From Caballeronia sp. SEWSISQ10-4 2 (lineage in GTDB: Bacteria > Pseudomonadota > Gammaproteobacteria > Burkholderiales > Burkholderiaceae): DNA of 64,000 nt. Below the pieces are notes generated by a model, which was not told where the DNA came from, ran no database searches, and saw nothing but the letters and a program-made list of their open reading frames with translations. A program made the translations under genes and the position numbers. Within the stretch, counting starts at the first letter, position 1, and the number at the start of each line of letters is the position of its first letter. This document shows positions 55,408-63,572 of this stretch, one piece after another. The stretch is from the NCBI RefSeq assembly GCF_030464885.1, contig NZ_JALPRJ010000046.1, positions 1 through 64,000 on the forward strand, given 5' to 3'.

Positions 55408-56160
55408 TTAACTCAGCCAGCTCGGATCATCTTTCAGCGCCATATGAAGGTTGTCGTTGAAGTGATGCACCCGATATCCAAATCCCGCAAACAGGGTCTG
55501 CAATGAGCGCCTCGTGTAAAGCGTGATATGTCCGTTGCGCGGCGCGATATACCAGTTGTCCATACCCCGCGGCGGCACGTGATCGATCGTCAACGTCGAA
55601 AACAACAATACGCCACGCCCGTTCAGCAGCCCTAGCGCTTGCTGAATCGTCGCTAGCGGTTCGGGCGTGTGCTCCAGAACCTCGAATGCGCTGATGAAAT
55701 CGAAGGAGCCGGACGGTGACGCATCGCCCTCGTCCATCGGGTCCCAACTCTGGCCGTCAACCCCGCCCTCACGCAACAACGACGTCAGTTTGCCGTTGCC
55801 GCCGCCATAGTCGAGGCACCTCAGCGCGTGAGCCTTCTTGATGAAATCGAGGATGAAAACGGCATTGCCCGCGGGTCGGATATCGATGTAGTCGGGGTCG
55901 ACCAGCACGTAATCGTCGTTGTAAATGTGCTGCAGATAGTCGCCTTTGCTCCAGTGATCGAATGCACTCGTGAAGATGAGACCGCAACTATCGCACCGGT
56001 GGTAATAGACCGGAACGCCTGTGAGCGGCAAATATCGTCCGCGCCGTTCTTCGCAACTCTTGTTGAAGTCGGTGACGCCGTAGAGAGGCGCCGGCTCGCT
56101 ACATACTTTGCATATCGAAATTCGCACGACCGGTCCTACTGTTCCACTTTCCGTTTGCAT
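55408..56160 (-). CDS. class I SAM-dependent methyltransferase with N-terminal zinc ribbon
   Basis: This 250-residue protein has an N-terminal zinc-ribbon-like unit (CKVC about residues 18-21 and CDSC about 56-59), then a SAM-binding Rossmann domain with LDYGGGNGKLTSLLREGG (the acidic-glycine motif I) and FDFISAFEVLEHTPEP. The topology resembles sugar or small-molecule C-methyltransferases, but the substrate is unknown. ATG 56160 is taken as start; the frame to 56202 uses a GTG inside a probable promoter region. It is convergent with the sigma operon, and its nearest neighbours do not suggest a pathway. Confidence 0.8.
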   Translation of the reverse strand: MQTESGTVGPVVRISICKVCSEPAPLYGVTDFNKSCEERRGRYLPLTGVPVYYHRCDSCGLIFTSAFDHWSKGDYLQHIYNDDYVLVDPDYIDIRPAGNAVFILDFIKKAHALRCLDYGGGNGKLTSLLREGGVDGQSWDPMDEGDASPSGSFDFISAFEVLEHTPEPLATIQQALGLLNGRGVLLFSTLTIDHVPPRGMDNWYIAPRNGHITLYTRRSLQTLFAGFGYRVHHFNDNLHMALKDDPSWLS

Positions 56161-56202
56161 AGGATTCCATCGGAAATCCGAAAGTATAGGCGATACCAAC
56201 AC

Positions 56203-56528
56203 GATGAAGGCTCGCGGCTAATCGTGTACCTGCGGTCGTGGATTGCTTCGGATGTCACGTCAGTTTTCGCTCGGTCGTGGCTTCGCTGCAACGATCACCG
56301 GCTGGGTTGAGCCACCCCTCGATGACTCCAATTGAGAAACGAAAGCGCATGCGTGTAGACGCAACGTCACGCGACGTAATGGGCTGTGAGCGCCTGCCAG
56401 GCCAACTGCATCGGTTCGAAACGCGTCCTGCAACACTCATGGAAGAGCAGTGATTTGCCGTGTTTTTCTTCGCTCACCACACGCAATCCCCTCCCATCGC
56501 AACCCTTGGCAATAAGAAGTTTTTGTGA
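56203..56528. other. intergenic region with no supported gene
   Basis: Short frames exist on both strands but none has a protein-like composition or a ribosome site. It must hold the start region of the methyltransferase gene on the left. At its right end it leads into the Pho-box-like element. Nothing else was recognised. Confidence 0.5.
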
Positions 56529-56546
56529 CTGTCATGGCTCCGTCAC
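56529..56546 (+). promoter_or_regulatory. candidate PhoB box upstream of the plcP-like gene
   Basis: CTGTCAT (56529-56535), a 4-base spacer GGCT, and CCGTCAC (56540-56546) match the PhoB layout of two 7-bp direct repeats with an 11-base period. The first repeat is perfect and the second matches five of seven positions. It lies 45 bases before the chosen start of the phosphoesterase gene. No clear -10 box was found downstream. Confidence 0.55.
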
Positions 56547-56591
56547 GTGGGCATGGCGCAATGGCCCCACTGCAACCCGTTGCGCGTGCCC

Positions 56592-57539
56592 ATGGCCACC
56601 AAATCGTCTGCGAGTCAACTCCTAGGCATCACCCTCCGCGATGCCGAAGCCATCGCGTTCCGCACCGACGTTGCGCCACCTCCGCCCCCTGAAACCACTG
56701 GCGCCAGCCTCGCTCCCCCGACCGCATCCGGAACTACCTCCCGCTCCGACGATGGCCCGGCCGACCATCGCTACCGGACCATCTGGCTGTCCGATATCCA
56801 TCTCGGCTCCGGCGGCTGCCAGGCGCACTATCTGCTCGACTTCCTGCGCCATAACGATTCGGAGTACCTCTATCTGGTCGGTGACATCATCGATGGATGG
56901 CAACTCCGCAAAGGCTGGTTCTGGCCGCAAGCGCACAACGACGTGATCCAGAAAGTGCTGCGCAAAGCCCGCAAAGGCACGCAAGTCGTCTACATTCCCG
57001 GCAATCATGACGAAGCCGCGCGACAGTTCTGCGACCTCGCTTTCGGCGACATCCACGTGCGCAGCGAAGCCTTCCACACCACGCTCGCGGGCAAGCGTCT
57101 CTGGATCGTCCACGGCGATCTCTTCGACGGCGTCATCCAGCACGCGAAATGGCTCGCTTATCTCGGCGACACGCTCTACACGCTCATCCTGCTGCTCAAC
57201 CGCTGGTTCAACCGGGCGCGCAGCCGCTTGGGTCTCAACTACTGGTCGCTCTCGCAATACCTCAAGCATCAGGTCAAGAACGCGGTGAACTTCATCTCGA
57301 AGTTCGAGCACGTGATGACCGACGAAGCGCGCCGCCGCGGTTGCGATGGCGTCGTCTGCGGCCACATCCACAAGGCCGAGATTCGCGATATCGACGGCGT
57401 CCTGTACTGCAACGACGGCGACTGGGTGGAAAGCCTGTCGGCGCTCGTCGAGACCTTCGAAGGCGAGCTGAAGATCATCTACTGGACCGTCCTGCGCTCA
57501 CCTGAGCACCATTCGCAAAAGGCCGGGGCAACTGCCTGA
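56592..57539 (+). CDS. plcP: calcineurin-like phosphoesterase, PlcP/LpxH-related
   Basis: This 315-residue two-metal phosphoesterase shows the expected ligand motifs: WLSDIHLGSGG, YLVGDIIDGW, YIPGNHDEAAR, WIVHGDLFD and CGHIHKAEIRD. The stretch YWSLSQYLKHQVKNAVNFIS and the tail NDGDWVESLSALVE recall PlcP, the phospholipase C used by rhizobia and marine bacteria to release diacylglycerol from phospholipids under phosphate starvation. It is often auto-annotated as UDP-2,3-diacylglucosamine diphosphatase, which remains the alternative. Its N-terminal 45 residues are Pro/Thr/Ser-rich. Starts at 56547 and 56553 are possible; 56592 avoids the Pho-box-like element. Confidence 0.75.
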   Translation: MATKSSASQLLGITLRDAEAIAFRTDVAPPPPPETTGASLAPPTASGTTSRSDDGPADHRYRTIWLSDIHLGSGGCQAHYLLDFLRHNDSEYLYLVGDIIDGWQLRKGWFWPQAHNDVIQKVLRKARKGTQVVYIPGNHDEAARQFCDLAFGDIHVRSEAFHTTLAGKRLWIVHGDLFDGVIQHAKWLAYLGDTLYTLILLLNRWFNRARSRLGLNYWSLSQYLKHQVKNAVNFISKFEHVMTDEARRRGCDGVVCGHIHKAEIRDIDGVLYCNDGDWVESLSALVETFEGELKIIYWTVLRSPEHHSQKAGATA

Positions 57540-57577
57540 TCAACTGCCTGAGCGCTTTCACTTATCGAGGCCATCGA

Positions 57578-58609
57578 ATGAAAATCATGATCGTCACCGA
57601 CGCATGGGAACCGCAAGTCAACGGCGTCGTGCGCACATTGAAAAGCACCACGCGTGAACTGACTGCGCTTGGACATCGCGTGGAATTGCTGAGCCCGCTC
57701 GAGTTCAAGACCATCCCGTGCCCGACTTATCCCGAGATCCGGCTGTCGTTGCTGCCGCGTCGCCGGGTGGCGCAGCGTATCGAGGAATTTGCGCCGGATG
57801 CGTTGCATATCGCCACGGAAGGTCCGCTCGGAATGGCCGCGCGCTCGTTCGCGCTGCGCAACAAATTGCCGTTCACCACCGCTTATCACACGCGCTTTCC
57901 CGAGTATGTGCAGGCGCGTTTTCATATTCCGCTCGCCGCGACGTATAAGTTCCTGCACTGGTTCCATAAGCCTTCGCAAGCCGTGATGGCGCCAACGCCC
58001 GTTGTAAAAACCGACCTCGAAAAGTTCGGTTTTACGAACGTGGTGTTGTGGACACGCGGCGTTGATCTGGATATCTTTCAACCGATGGAATCCAAAGTTC
58101 TCAACACCACGCGGCCGATTTTTTTGTATGTGGGACGCGTGGCGGTCGAGAAGAATGTCGAGGCTTTCTTGAAGCTCGATCTACCGGGATCGAAGTGGGT
58201 AGCAGGTGAAGGTCCGGCGCTTGCCGAACTGAAATCGCGTTACACGAACGTGAATTATCTCGGCGTGCTGTCGCAGGCGGAGTTGGCGAAGGTCTACGCC
58301 GCTGCTGACGTATTCGTGTTCCCGAGCCGCACCGACACCTTCGGCCTCGTGCTCCTCGAAGCAATGGCATGCGGCACGCCGGTCGCGGCATACCCGGTGA
58401 CCGGTCCGATTGACGTTCTCGGCGCCGACGGCCCCGGCGCGCTTGACGAAGACTTGCGCGAAGCGTGTTTGCGAGCGCTGAAGATTCAACGTGCCGATGC
58501 CCGTGCGTGGGCGGAAAAGTTTTCGTGGCGTGCGGCATCGGAGCAATTTGCGTCGAATCTGAAACCGCTCGCGGCGCACGGCGCGACGCAAAAGCAGGCG
58601 ACGGCGTAG
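57578..58609 (+). CDS. GT4 glycosyltransferase, Agt-like
   Basis: This 343-residue glycosyltransferase has the GT-B fold: N-terminal MKIMIVTDAWEPQVNGVVRT with glycine loop, IATEGPLGMAARSFAL, FLYVGRVAVEKN, and the nucleotide-sugar site FPSRTDTFGLVLLEAMACGTP (positions about 249-269). In rhizobia the Agt enzyme next to PlcP uses UDP-sugars to make glycosyl diacylglycerols; this gene follows the PlcP-like gene by 38 bases, so the same role is likely but unproven. Mannosyltransferases of the MgtA type look similar. Confidence 0.8.
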   Translation: MKIMIVTDAWEPQVNGVVRTLKSTTRELTALGHRVELLSPLEFKTIPCPTYPEIRLSLLPRRRVAQRIEEFAPDALHIATEGPLGMAARSFALRNKLPFTTAYHTRFPEYVQARFHIPLAATYKFLHWFHKPSQAVMAPTPVVKTDLEKFGFTNVVLWTRGVDLDIFQPMESKVLNTTRPIFLYVGRVAVEKNVEAFLKLDLPGSKWVAGEGPALAELKSRYTNVNYLGVLSQAELAKVYAAADVFVFPSRTDTFGLVLLEAMACGTPVAAYPVTGPIDVLGADGPGALDEDLREACLRALKIQRADARAWAEKFSWRAASEQFASNLKPLAAHGATQKQATA

Positions 58610-58868
58610 TCCAGCTTTTGCTGCACCGACGGCATCGAGTGAATGCCGTTGCTTTAGCGCAATATGGCGGGTGCTCAAACGCGTGGTGCCGTTCGGGACC
58701 CGCCGGCCAAAGAGGGCGACAATGCTGCAATAAACCGCCGTCGAACTCGCCTTTGGTGACTTCTGTACAGCGATTCGCCAGAAAGTCATCGCCGCCCCGC
58801 GGAGTGGCTTTGAAAGGGACTCGGACCGTGCGTCAGCACAACCACAGCAAGTTTCAAAGAAGCGCAAT

Positions 58869-59411
58869 GTGAAAGCCAAACCTTCAGTGCAAGCGAAATC
58901 CCTGCTTTATGTCCATCGGGAACCCTTCGATCACGAAGAGGACGACGTTGGCATCGAGGTCTCGCAACACGCAAGCGAACCGCTCAGTCCCGACGACCCG
59001 CTCGCCCCGCTGCCCTTCAACCCTTACAAGGGCAATCGCGGCCTGACCCGCGCCTGGCACGCGATGAAAAACTCGCTAAACGGCTTTCGCGTGGCGATTC
59101 GCGAGGAAAGCGCGTTCCGCCAGGAGCTGACGCTCGCCGCGATCCTGGTGCCGTGCGGCATAGTCGTGCCGGTCACGCCGGTGGAACGCGCCGCGCTGCT
59201 GGCGTCCGTGCTGCTGGTGCTGATGGTGGAATTGCTGAATTCGAGCGTGGAAGCAGCGATTGACCGGATTTCGCTTGAGCGCCACGAACTGTCCAAACGT
59301 GCAAAGGATTTCGGCAGCGCAGCGGTCATGGTTGCACTGCTGGTATGTGTGCTCACATGGGGCCTGATAGTCGGCCCGCTCCTCTGGCGCTGGGCCCTGA
59401 TGCTGTTTTAA
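58869..59411 (+). CDS. dgkA: diacylglycerol kinase (DgkA), N-terminally extended
   Basis: DgkA phosphorylates diacylglycerol to phosphatidate in the inner membrane. The 180-residue protein has the three-helix core with IREESAFRQELTLAAI, LMVELLNSSVEAAIDRIS and AKDFGSAAVMVALL (catalytic Glu and Asn). About 55 additional acidic residues precede the fold compared with the 121-residue E. coli enzyme. The start is GTG at 58869 and no later start is convincing. A 259-base gap to the glycosyltransferase gene means it may have its own promoter. Confidence 0.87.
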   Translation: MKAKPSVQAKSLLYVHREPFDHEEDDVGIEVSQHASEPLSPDDPLAPLPFNPYKGNRGLTRAWHAMKNSLNGFRVAIREESAFRQELTLAAILVPCGIVVPVTPVERAALLASVLLVLMVELLNSSVEAAIDRISLERHELSKRAKDFGSAAVMVALLVCVLTWGLIVGPLLWRWALMLF

Positions 59412-59568
59412 ACGCCCCGCGGCGCGACACTCGCCACCGCACGCAAACCCGCCCTCTATTCAGCCGTTTATAATCGTCCGATATTCAAGATACCCACCGA
59501 TTCCGGGTTCGCGACGCTGTCATGCAGGCCGCCCTCGCCCGGAGCCGGTTTAACCAGGTCCGGACGAC

Positions 59569-60285
59569 ATGGAAGCCAAACCTCCCCGCCGCACCCGTGA
59601 GCGGATTCTCGAACTATCGCTGAAGCTGTTCAACGATATCGGGGAACCGAACGTCACGACGACCACCATCGCGGAAGAGATGGAGATCAGTCCAGGCAAT
59701 CTGTACTACCATTTCCGCAACAAAGACGACATTATCAACAGCATCTTTGCGCAGTTCGAACAGCAGATCGAAAAGCGGCTGCGTTTTCCGGAAGACCATC
59801 GTCCGACGATTGACGAAATGTGGTCGTACCTGCAATACATGGCGGATTTCCTGTGGCAATACCGCTTTTTGTATCGCGACCTGAACGATCTGCTCGCCCG
59901 CAACCGCACGCTGGAAACGCATTTCAAACTGATCATCACCCATAAGGTCAACTTCGCGCAGCAACTGTGCGAAGCGCTCGTGACCGATCACGAGATGGTC
60001 GCAACGCCGGCCGAAATCAAGGTGATCGCGTCCAACATGGGGATCATCGCGACGTACTGGCTCTCGTACCAGTTCGTCATGAACCCGCGCAAATACAACG
60101 AGCAGGACACGATCCGCGCGGAATTGCATCAGGCGAGCTTGCATATCATCTCGGTGATGGCGCCGTATCTCCGCGGGCGATCACGGCAGATTTTCGACGA
60201 CCTCGTGTCGGGGAAAATGCCGGAACGCGTCTTTGCCGATTACCGCGCGCCGAAGGAAGACGGCGCCCCTAAGGAACCTATTTAA
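59569..60285 (+). CDS. TetR/AcrR family transcriptional regulator
   Basis: This 238-residue regulator has the TetR helix-turn-helix at about residues 10-55 (RTRERILELSLKLFNDIGEP, then TIAEEMEISPGNLYYHF) and a ligand-binding domain with several aromatics. It resembles PhaD-type TetR proteins in the C-terminal half. A TATAAT (59469-59474) lies 95 bases upstream, without a good -35. Its TAA overlaps the ATG of the LOG gene (TAATG), so these two are cotranscribed. Confidence 0.87.
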   Translation: MEAKPPRRTRERILELSLKLFNDIGEPNVTTTTIAEEMEISPGNLYYHFRNKDDIINSIFAQFEQQIEKRLRFPEDHRPTIDEMWSYLQYMADFLWQYRFLYRDLNDLLARNRTLETHFKLIITHKVNFAQQLCEALVTDHEMVATPAEIKVIASNMGIIATYWLSYQFVMNPRKYNEQDTIRAELHQASLHIISVMAPYLRGRSRQIFDDLVSGKMPERVFADYRAPKEDGAPKEPI

Positions 60286-60869
60286 TGAAAGCAGTCTGCG
60301 TATATTGCGGCTCCGCCAATGGAGCCAGACCGGTCTATGCCGAAGCGGCAAAAGCGTTCGGACGTGCGTTGGTCGAAGCGGATCTCGCGCTGGTCTACGG
60401 CGGCGGGAGCGTAGGGTTGATGGGCACCATCGCCGACGAAGTGCTCGCGCGCGGCGGCCGCGCTATTGGCGTGATTCCCGAATTGCTGATGAGCAAGGAA
60501 GTCGGCCACAACGGCCTGACCGAGCTGCACGTCGTGCCCGACATGCATCAGCGCAAGAAGAAAATGGCGGATCTCTCCGATGCGTTTGTATCGATGCCAG
60601 GTGGTGTCGGCACGTTCGAAGAGCTGTTCGAAGCCTACACGTGGGCGCAGCTTCGTTATCACGAGAAGCCGGTCGCGCTGCTGAACGTGGACGGTTATTA
60701 CGATCCGCTGCTCGCCATGCTGCGCCATACGGTGGAGGAAGGCTTCATGCGCGCGCCGTTCCTCGACATGCTGAAAGTCGCCGCCGACCCCGTGAAGCTG
60801 ATCGAGGCGCTCAAGGCCTATAAGCCACCGGTGGTTGATCGCTGGCCCGAGAAACGCGACGCTGTCTGA
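60285..60869 (+). CDS. LOG family protein (cytokinin riboside 5'-monophosphate phosphoribohydrolase)
   Basis: This 194-residue Rossmann-fold protein has the LOG signature PGGVGTFEELFEAYTWAQL and the N-terminal CVYCGSANGARPVYAE. LOG enzymes release nucleobases from nucleoside monophosphates. In bacteria without cytokinin use the substrate is probably AMP-like. It is coupled to the TetR gene and lies 14 bases before an SDR gene. Confidence 0.9.
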   Translation: MKAVCVYCGSANGARPVYAEAAKAFGRALVEADLALVYGGGSVGLMGTIADEVLARGGRAIGVIPELLMSKEVGHNGLTELHVVPDMHQRKKKMADLSDAFVSMPGGVGTFEELFEAYTWAQLRYHEKPVALLNVDGYYDPLLAMLRHTVEEGFMRAPFLDMLKVAADPVKLIEALKAYKPPVVDRWPEKRDAV

Positions 60870-60883
60870 GCGGAGAGTCAGCG

Positions 60884-61630
60884 ATGTCGAAGGTAGTGTT
60901 GATCACGGGCGGCAGCCGCGGCATCGGCCGCGCCGCCGCTTTGCTGTGCGCGGCGCGTGGCTGGTCGGTTGGCGTGAACTACGCGACCAATCGCAGCGCC
61001 GCCGATGAAACCGTCGCCCGCGCGGAAGCCGCCGGTGGCCGCGCAATCGCGATCCAGGGCGATGTCTGCGAGGAAGCCGATGTGATTGCTCTTTTCGATG
61101 TGACCACGCGTGCGTTCGGCCAGATCGATGGTTTCGTGAACAACGCGGGCATCGTCGCGCCGGGTTCGGCGCTGGCGGATATGGACATGGCCCGTATGAA
61201 ACGCGTCTTCGATACCAACGTGCTCGGCGCGTATCTCTGCGCGCGCGAAGCGGCGCGGCGCATGTCGACGAAACGCGGTGGGCGCGGCGGCTCGATCGTC
61301 AATGTGTCGTCGGCGGCAGCGCGGCTCGGGTCGCCGAACGAGTACGTGGATTACGCGGGCTCGAAAGGCGCCGTCGATACCCTGACGATCGGTCTCGCGA
61401 AAGAACTCGGCCCGGAAGGCGTGCGCGTGAATGCCGTTCGGCCCGGGTTGATCGATACGGAGATTCACGCGAGCGGCGGCAAGCCGGATCGCGCGGCGCA
61501 GTTGGGCGCGCTCGCGCCGCTGGGGCGGCCGGGTACTGCGGATGAAGTGGCGGAATCGATTGTGTGGCTATTATCGGATGCGTCGGCATATGTGACCGGC
61601 GCGTTGCTCGACGTCGCGGGCGGGCGTTAA
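60884..61630 (+). CDS. SDR family oxidoreductase
   Basis: This 248-residue short-chain dehydrogenase has the TGGSRGIG cofactor motif, NNAG, the catalytic Ser in IVNVSSAAARLGS and the Tyr/Lys pair in YVDYAGSKGAVD. The N-terminal Arg in TGGSRG and the Asn-Arg segment after the second strand suggest NADP(H). The substrate is unknown. It is the third gene of the TetR-LOG-SDR run. Confidence 0.9.
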   Translation: MSKVVLITGGSRGIGRAAALLCAARGWSVGVNYATNRSAADETVARAEAAGGRAIAIQGDVCEEADVIALFDVTTRAFGQIDGFVNNAGIVAPGSALADMDMARMKRVFDTNVLGAYLCAREAARRMSTKRGGRGGSIVNVSSAAARLGSPNEYVDYAGSKGAVDTLTIGLAKELGPEGVRVNAVRPGLIDTEIHASGGKPDRAAQLGALAPLGRPGTADEVAESIVWLLSDASAYVTGALLDVAGGR

Positions 61631-61666
61631 AACGTTAGACCGTTAAAACGTTAGACCGTTACAACG
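61625..61666 (+). repeat. 16-bp tandem repeat, 2.6 copies, at the SDR stop codon
   Basis: CGTTAAAACGTTAGAC occurs at 61625-61640 and 61641-61656, followed by the partial copy CGTTACAACG. The TAA of the SDR gene lies in the first copy. It is only seven bases from the convergent DUF924 gene. Confidence 0.9.
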
Positions 61667-61673
61667 CTCGAAG

Positions 61674-62264
61674 TTAGAAACCGCCCTTCTTCTTGAGCCA
61701 CGCGTGTTCTTCGGCCGTTGTCTCGCGGCCGAGAATGGCATTGCGATGCGGAAAGCGGCCAAATCGCTCGATGACTTCAGCATGCTTGAGTGCGTACTTC
61801 AACCCTGATTCGATGTCCTTGTCGCCGGTTTCATCGAAGAGCGCCTGATGCAGGCGCACCGCTTCACGCTGGCTTTCCAGCGTCTCGTCATGCTCGAACG
61901 GCATGTATGCGAACGCGCGATGATGGATCGTCGGCAAGGTCAGTTCGTCGTGGGTAGAGACTAACGCGCGTGCGAGCTTTAACGCCTCCCTGTCCCCGAC
62001 AAACGCACGCGGCGTGTTGCGAAAACAATTGCGTGTGAACTGGTCGAGCAACACGATCAAAGCCAGCGTGCCGAGCGGCGTTGCCGACCACCTCACCAAA
62101 TTGCCGGCTAACGCTTCTTCAAGCAGAGCGCTGAAACGCTCGTGAAGCATGGCGTCGAAGGCCGCGTTCTTCTTGAACCAGAGCTTGCGCGCGTGACCGA
62201 ACTCCGCCGAGTCCGGTGCCCCGAACCATGCATCGAGCACCGCTTGAGAGCGTGCGTCCAGCAT
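61674..62264 (-). CDS. DUF924 family protein
   Basis: This 196-residue all-helical protein matches DUF924: N-terminal VLDAWFGAPDSAEFG and FKKNAAFDAMLHERF, the central LALIVLLDQFTRNCFRNTPRAF and YMPFEHDETLESQ, and C-terminal ERFGRFPHRNAILGRETTA. Its function is unknown. The ATG at 62264 overlaps the AlaX stop (TGATG), so translation is coupled. Confidence 0.88.
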   Translation of the reverse strand: MLDARSQAVLDAWFGAPDSAEFGHARKLWFKKNAAFDAMLHERFSALLEEALAGNLVRWSATPLGTLALIVLLDQFTRNCFRNTPRAFVGDREALKLARALVSTHDELTLPTIHHRAFAYMPFEHDETLESQREAVRLHQALFDETGDKDIESGLKYALKHAEVIERFGRFPHRNAILGRETTAEEHAWLKKKGGF

Positions 62265-62995
62265 CACGCAAACTCGATCACGAGACGCCGCGTGCGTGCG
62301 CTTTTTTTCTCCACCTTCGCAATCCTTAGCTCACCGATTTCACTCGTGTTGCGTACATGCGTGCCGCCGCACGGCTGCAAATCGATACCCTCGATACGAA
62401 GCAAACGCACACGCCCCATGCCCACAGGCGGCTTCACGCTCATCGTGCGGACGAGTTCGGGGCGCTCTTCCATTTCCTGATCGGTGATCCACTCGGTCGC
62501 CACCGGATGCGCGCCGCCGATCAACTCACGCAAGCGCGTTTCCAGTTCCTCGCGTTCGATCGGTTCCACGGTCGCGAAGTCCATGCGGGCGTAGCCGCTG
62601 GTGATGCTGCAGCCATCGACGGGATACGGCAGCGCCGCGCACAGCAGATGCGTCGCCGTGTGCAGGCGCATGTGCCGGTAACGCCGCTCCCAATCGATCT
62701 CTGCCGTCACCCGCTCGCCCACCGCGAGCTTCGCAAGCAGCGCTTGCTGGTCCGGCGCGGGCACGTGGACGGCGTCATCGGGCGTCGCGCCTTCGAACTT
62801 GGCCTTGCGGGTATCGGTTATTTCTATGCGCGTGCCGTCGGCCAGCGTCAGCGTTCCGGCATCACCAGCCTGACCGCCGCCAAGCGGATAAAACACGGTT
62901 TGATCGAGATGAATGCCCATTTCATCGATGGCCGTAACCGAGCCCTCGCAACGGGTCAGATAGGCGTCTTCGCGAAACAGCGCGCGCGTGCTCAT
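62264..62995 (-). CDS. alaX: alanyl-tRNA editing protein AlaX
   Basis: AlaX removes serine or glycine wrongly attached to tRNA-Ala. The 243-residue protein carries the four zinc ligands HTATH (HxxxH) and CGGTH (CxxxH), as in the editing domain of alanyl-tRNA synthetase. The N-terminal domain contains YPLGGGQAGDAGTL. AGGAG precedes the ATG. It is followed by the coupled DUF924 gene. Confidence 0.93.
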   Translation of the reverse strand: MSTRALFREDAYLTRCEGSVTAIDEMGIHLDQTVFYPLGGGQAGDAGTLTLADGTRIEITDTRKAKFEGATPDDAVHVPAPDQQALLAKLAVGERVTAEIDWERRYRHMRLHTATHLLCAALPYPVDGCSITSGYARMDFATVEPIEREELETRLRELIGGAHPVATEWITDQEMEERPELVRTMSVKPPVGMGRVRLLRIEGIDLQPCGGTHVRNTSEIGELRIAKVEKKSARTRRLVIEFA

Positions 62996-63064
62996 GGGGA
63001 GTCTCCTGGTCTGTCGCCGGCTAAAAACGAACCGGTATTATGCCGGGGCGTGTGTGCTTCACGC

Positions 63065-63475
63065 TCAACCCGGGCGATTGCGCATCCAGTCGGCGGTATC
63101 GAAGAAGGACGTGAGCAGGCGTTCTCGCAAGGCCGCGTCCAGGCCGATGTCTTCCATCGCCCACGCCATGCAGCGCAACCACTGATCCCGTTCCGGCGAT
63201 GCAATCGCGAAGTTCATATGCCGCGCCCGCAAACGCGGGTGACCGAAGCGACTGATGTAATGGTCCGGGCCGCCCATCCAGCCGCACAGGAACCAGAAGA
63301 ATTTATCGCGGGAATTCTCGAGCGTGGGGGGATGCAACGCGCGTAAAGCCGCGAATTCCGGCTCGAGATCCATCAGGTCGTAGAAGCGATCGACGAGTGC
63401 GCGTACGCGCTCCTCACCGCCAACGAGTTCAAATGCCGTGGGTTGCGGCGCCTGTTCAATATGTGCTTCGGTCAT
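63065..63475 (-). CDS. group II truncated hemoglobin
   Basis: This 136-residue heme protein has the 2-on-2 globin fold. The proximal His is in RARHMNFAIA, with the group II Trp in MAWAMEDIG and FELVGGEERVRALVDRFYDLM at the N-terminus. Such proteins bind oxygen or nitric oxide and may protect respiration or help detoxify NO. The stop lies 69 bases from the AlaX start. Confidence 0.9.
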   Translation of the reverse strand: MTEAHIEQAPQPTAFELVGGEERVRALVDRFYDLMDLEPEFAALRALHPPTLENSRDKFFWFLCGWMGGPDHYISRFGHPRLRARHMNFAIASPERDQWLRCMAWAMEDIGLDAALRERLLTSFFDTADWMRNRPG

Positions 63476-63572
63476 GCGTTTTCTTCAGGTTATCCGGACA
63501 TGGCGCAATGAGCGCTGCGGGTTTGTCTTGTGTGTACCGGGTGGCGCCCGGCCATGCGTTATCCGGGTCCGA

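Noticed and set aside
59514-59535. A second Pho-box-like sequence before the TetR gene
   Set aside because: CTGTCAT occurs once, but the position 11 bases later does not match a second repeat.
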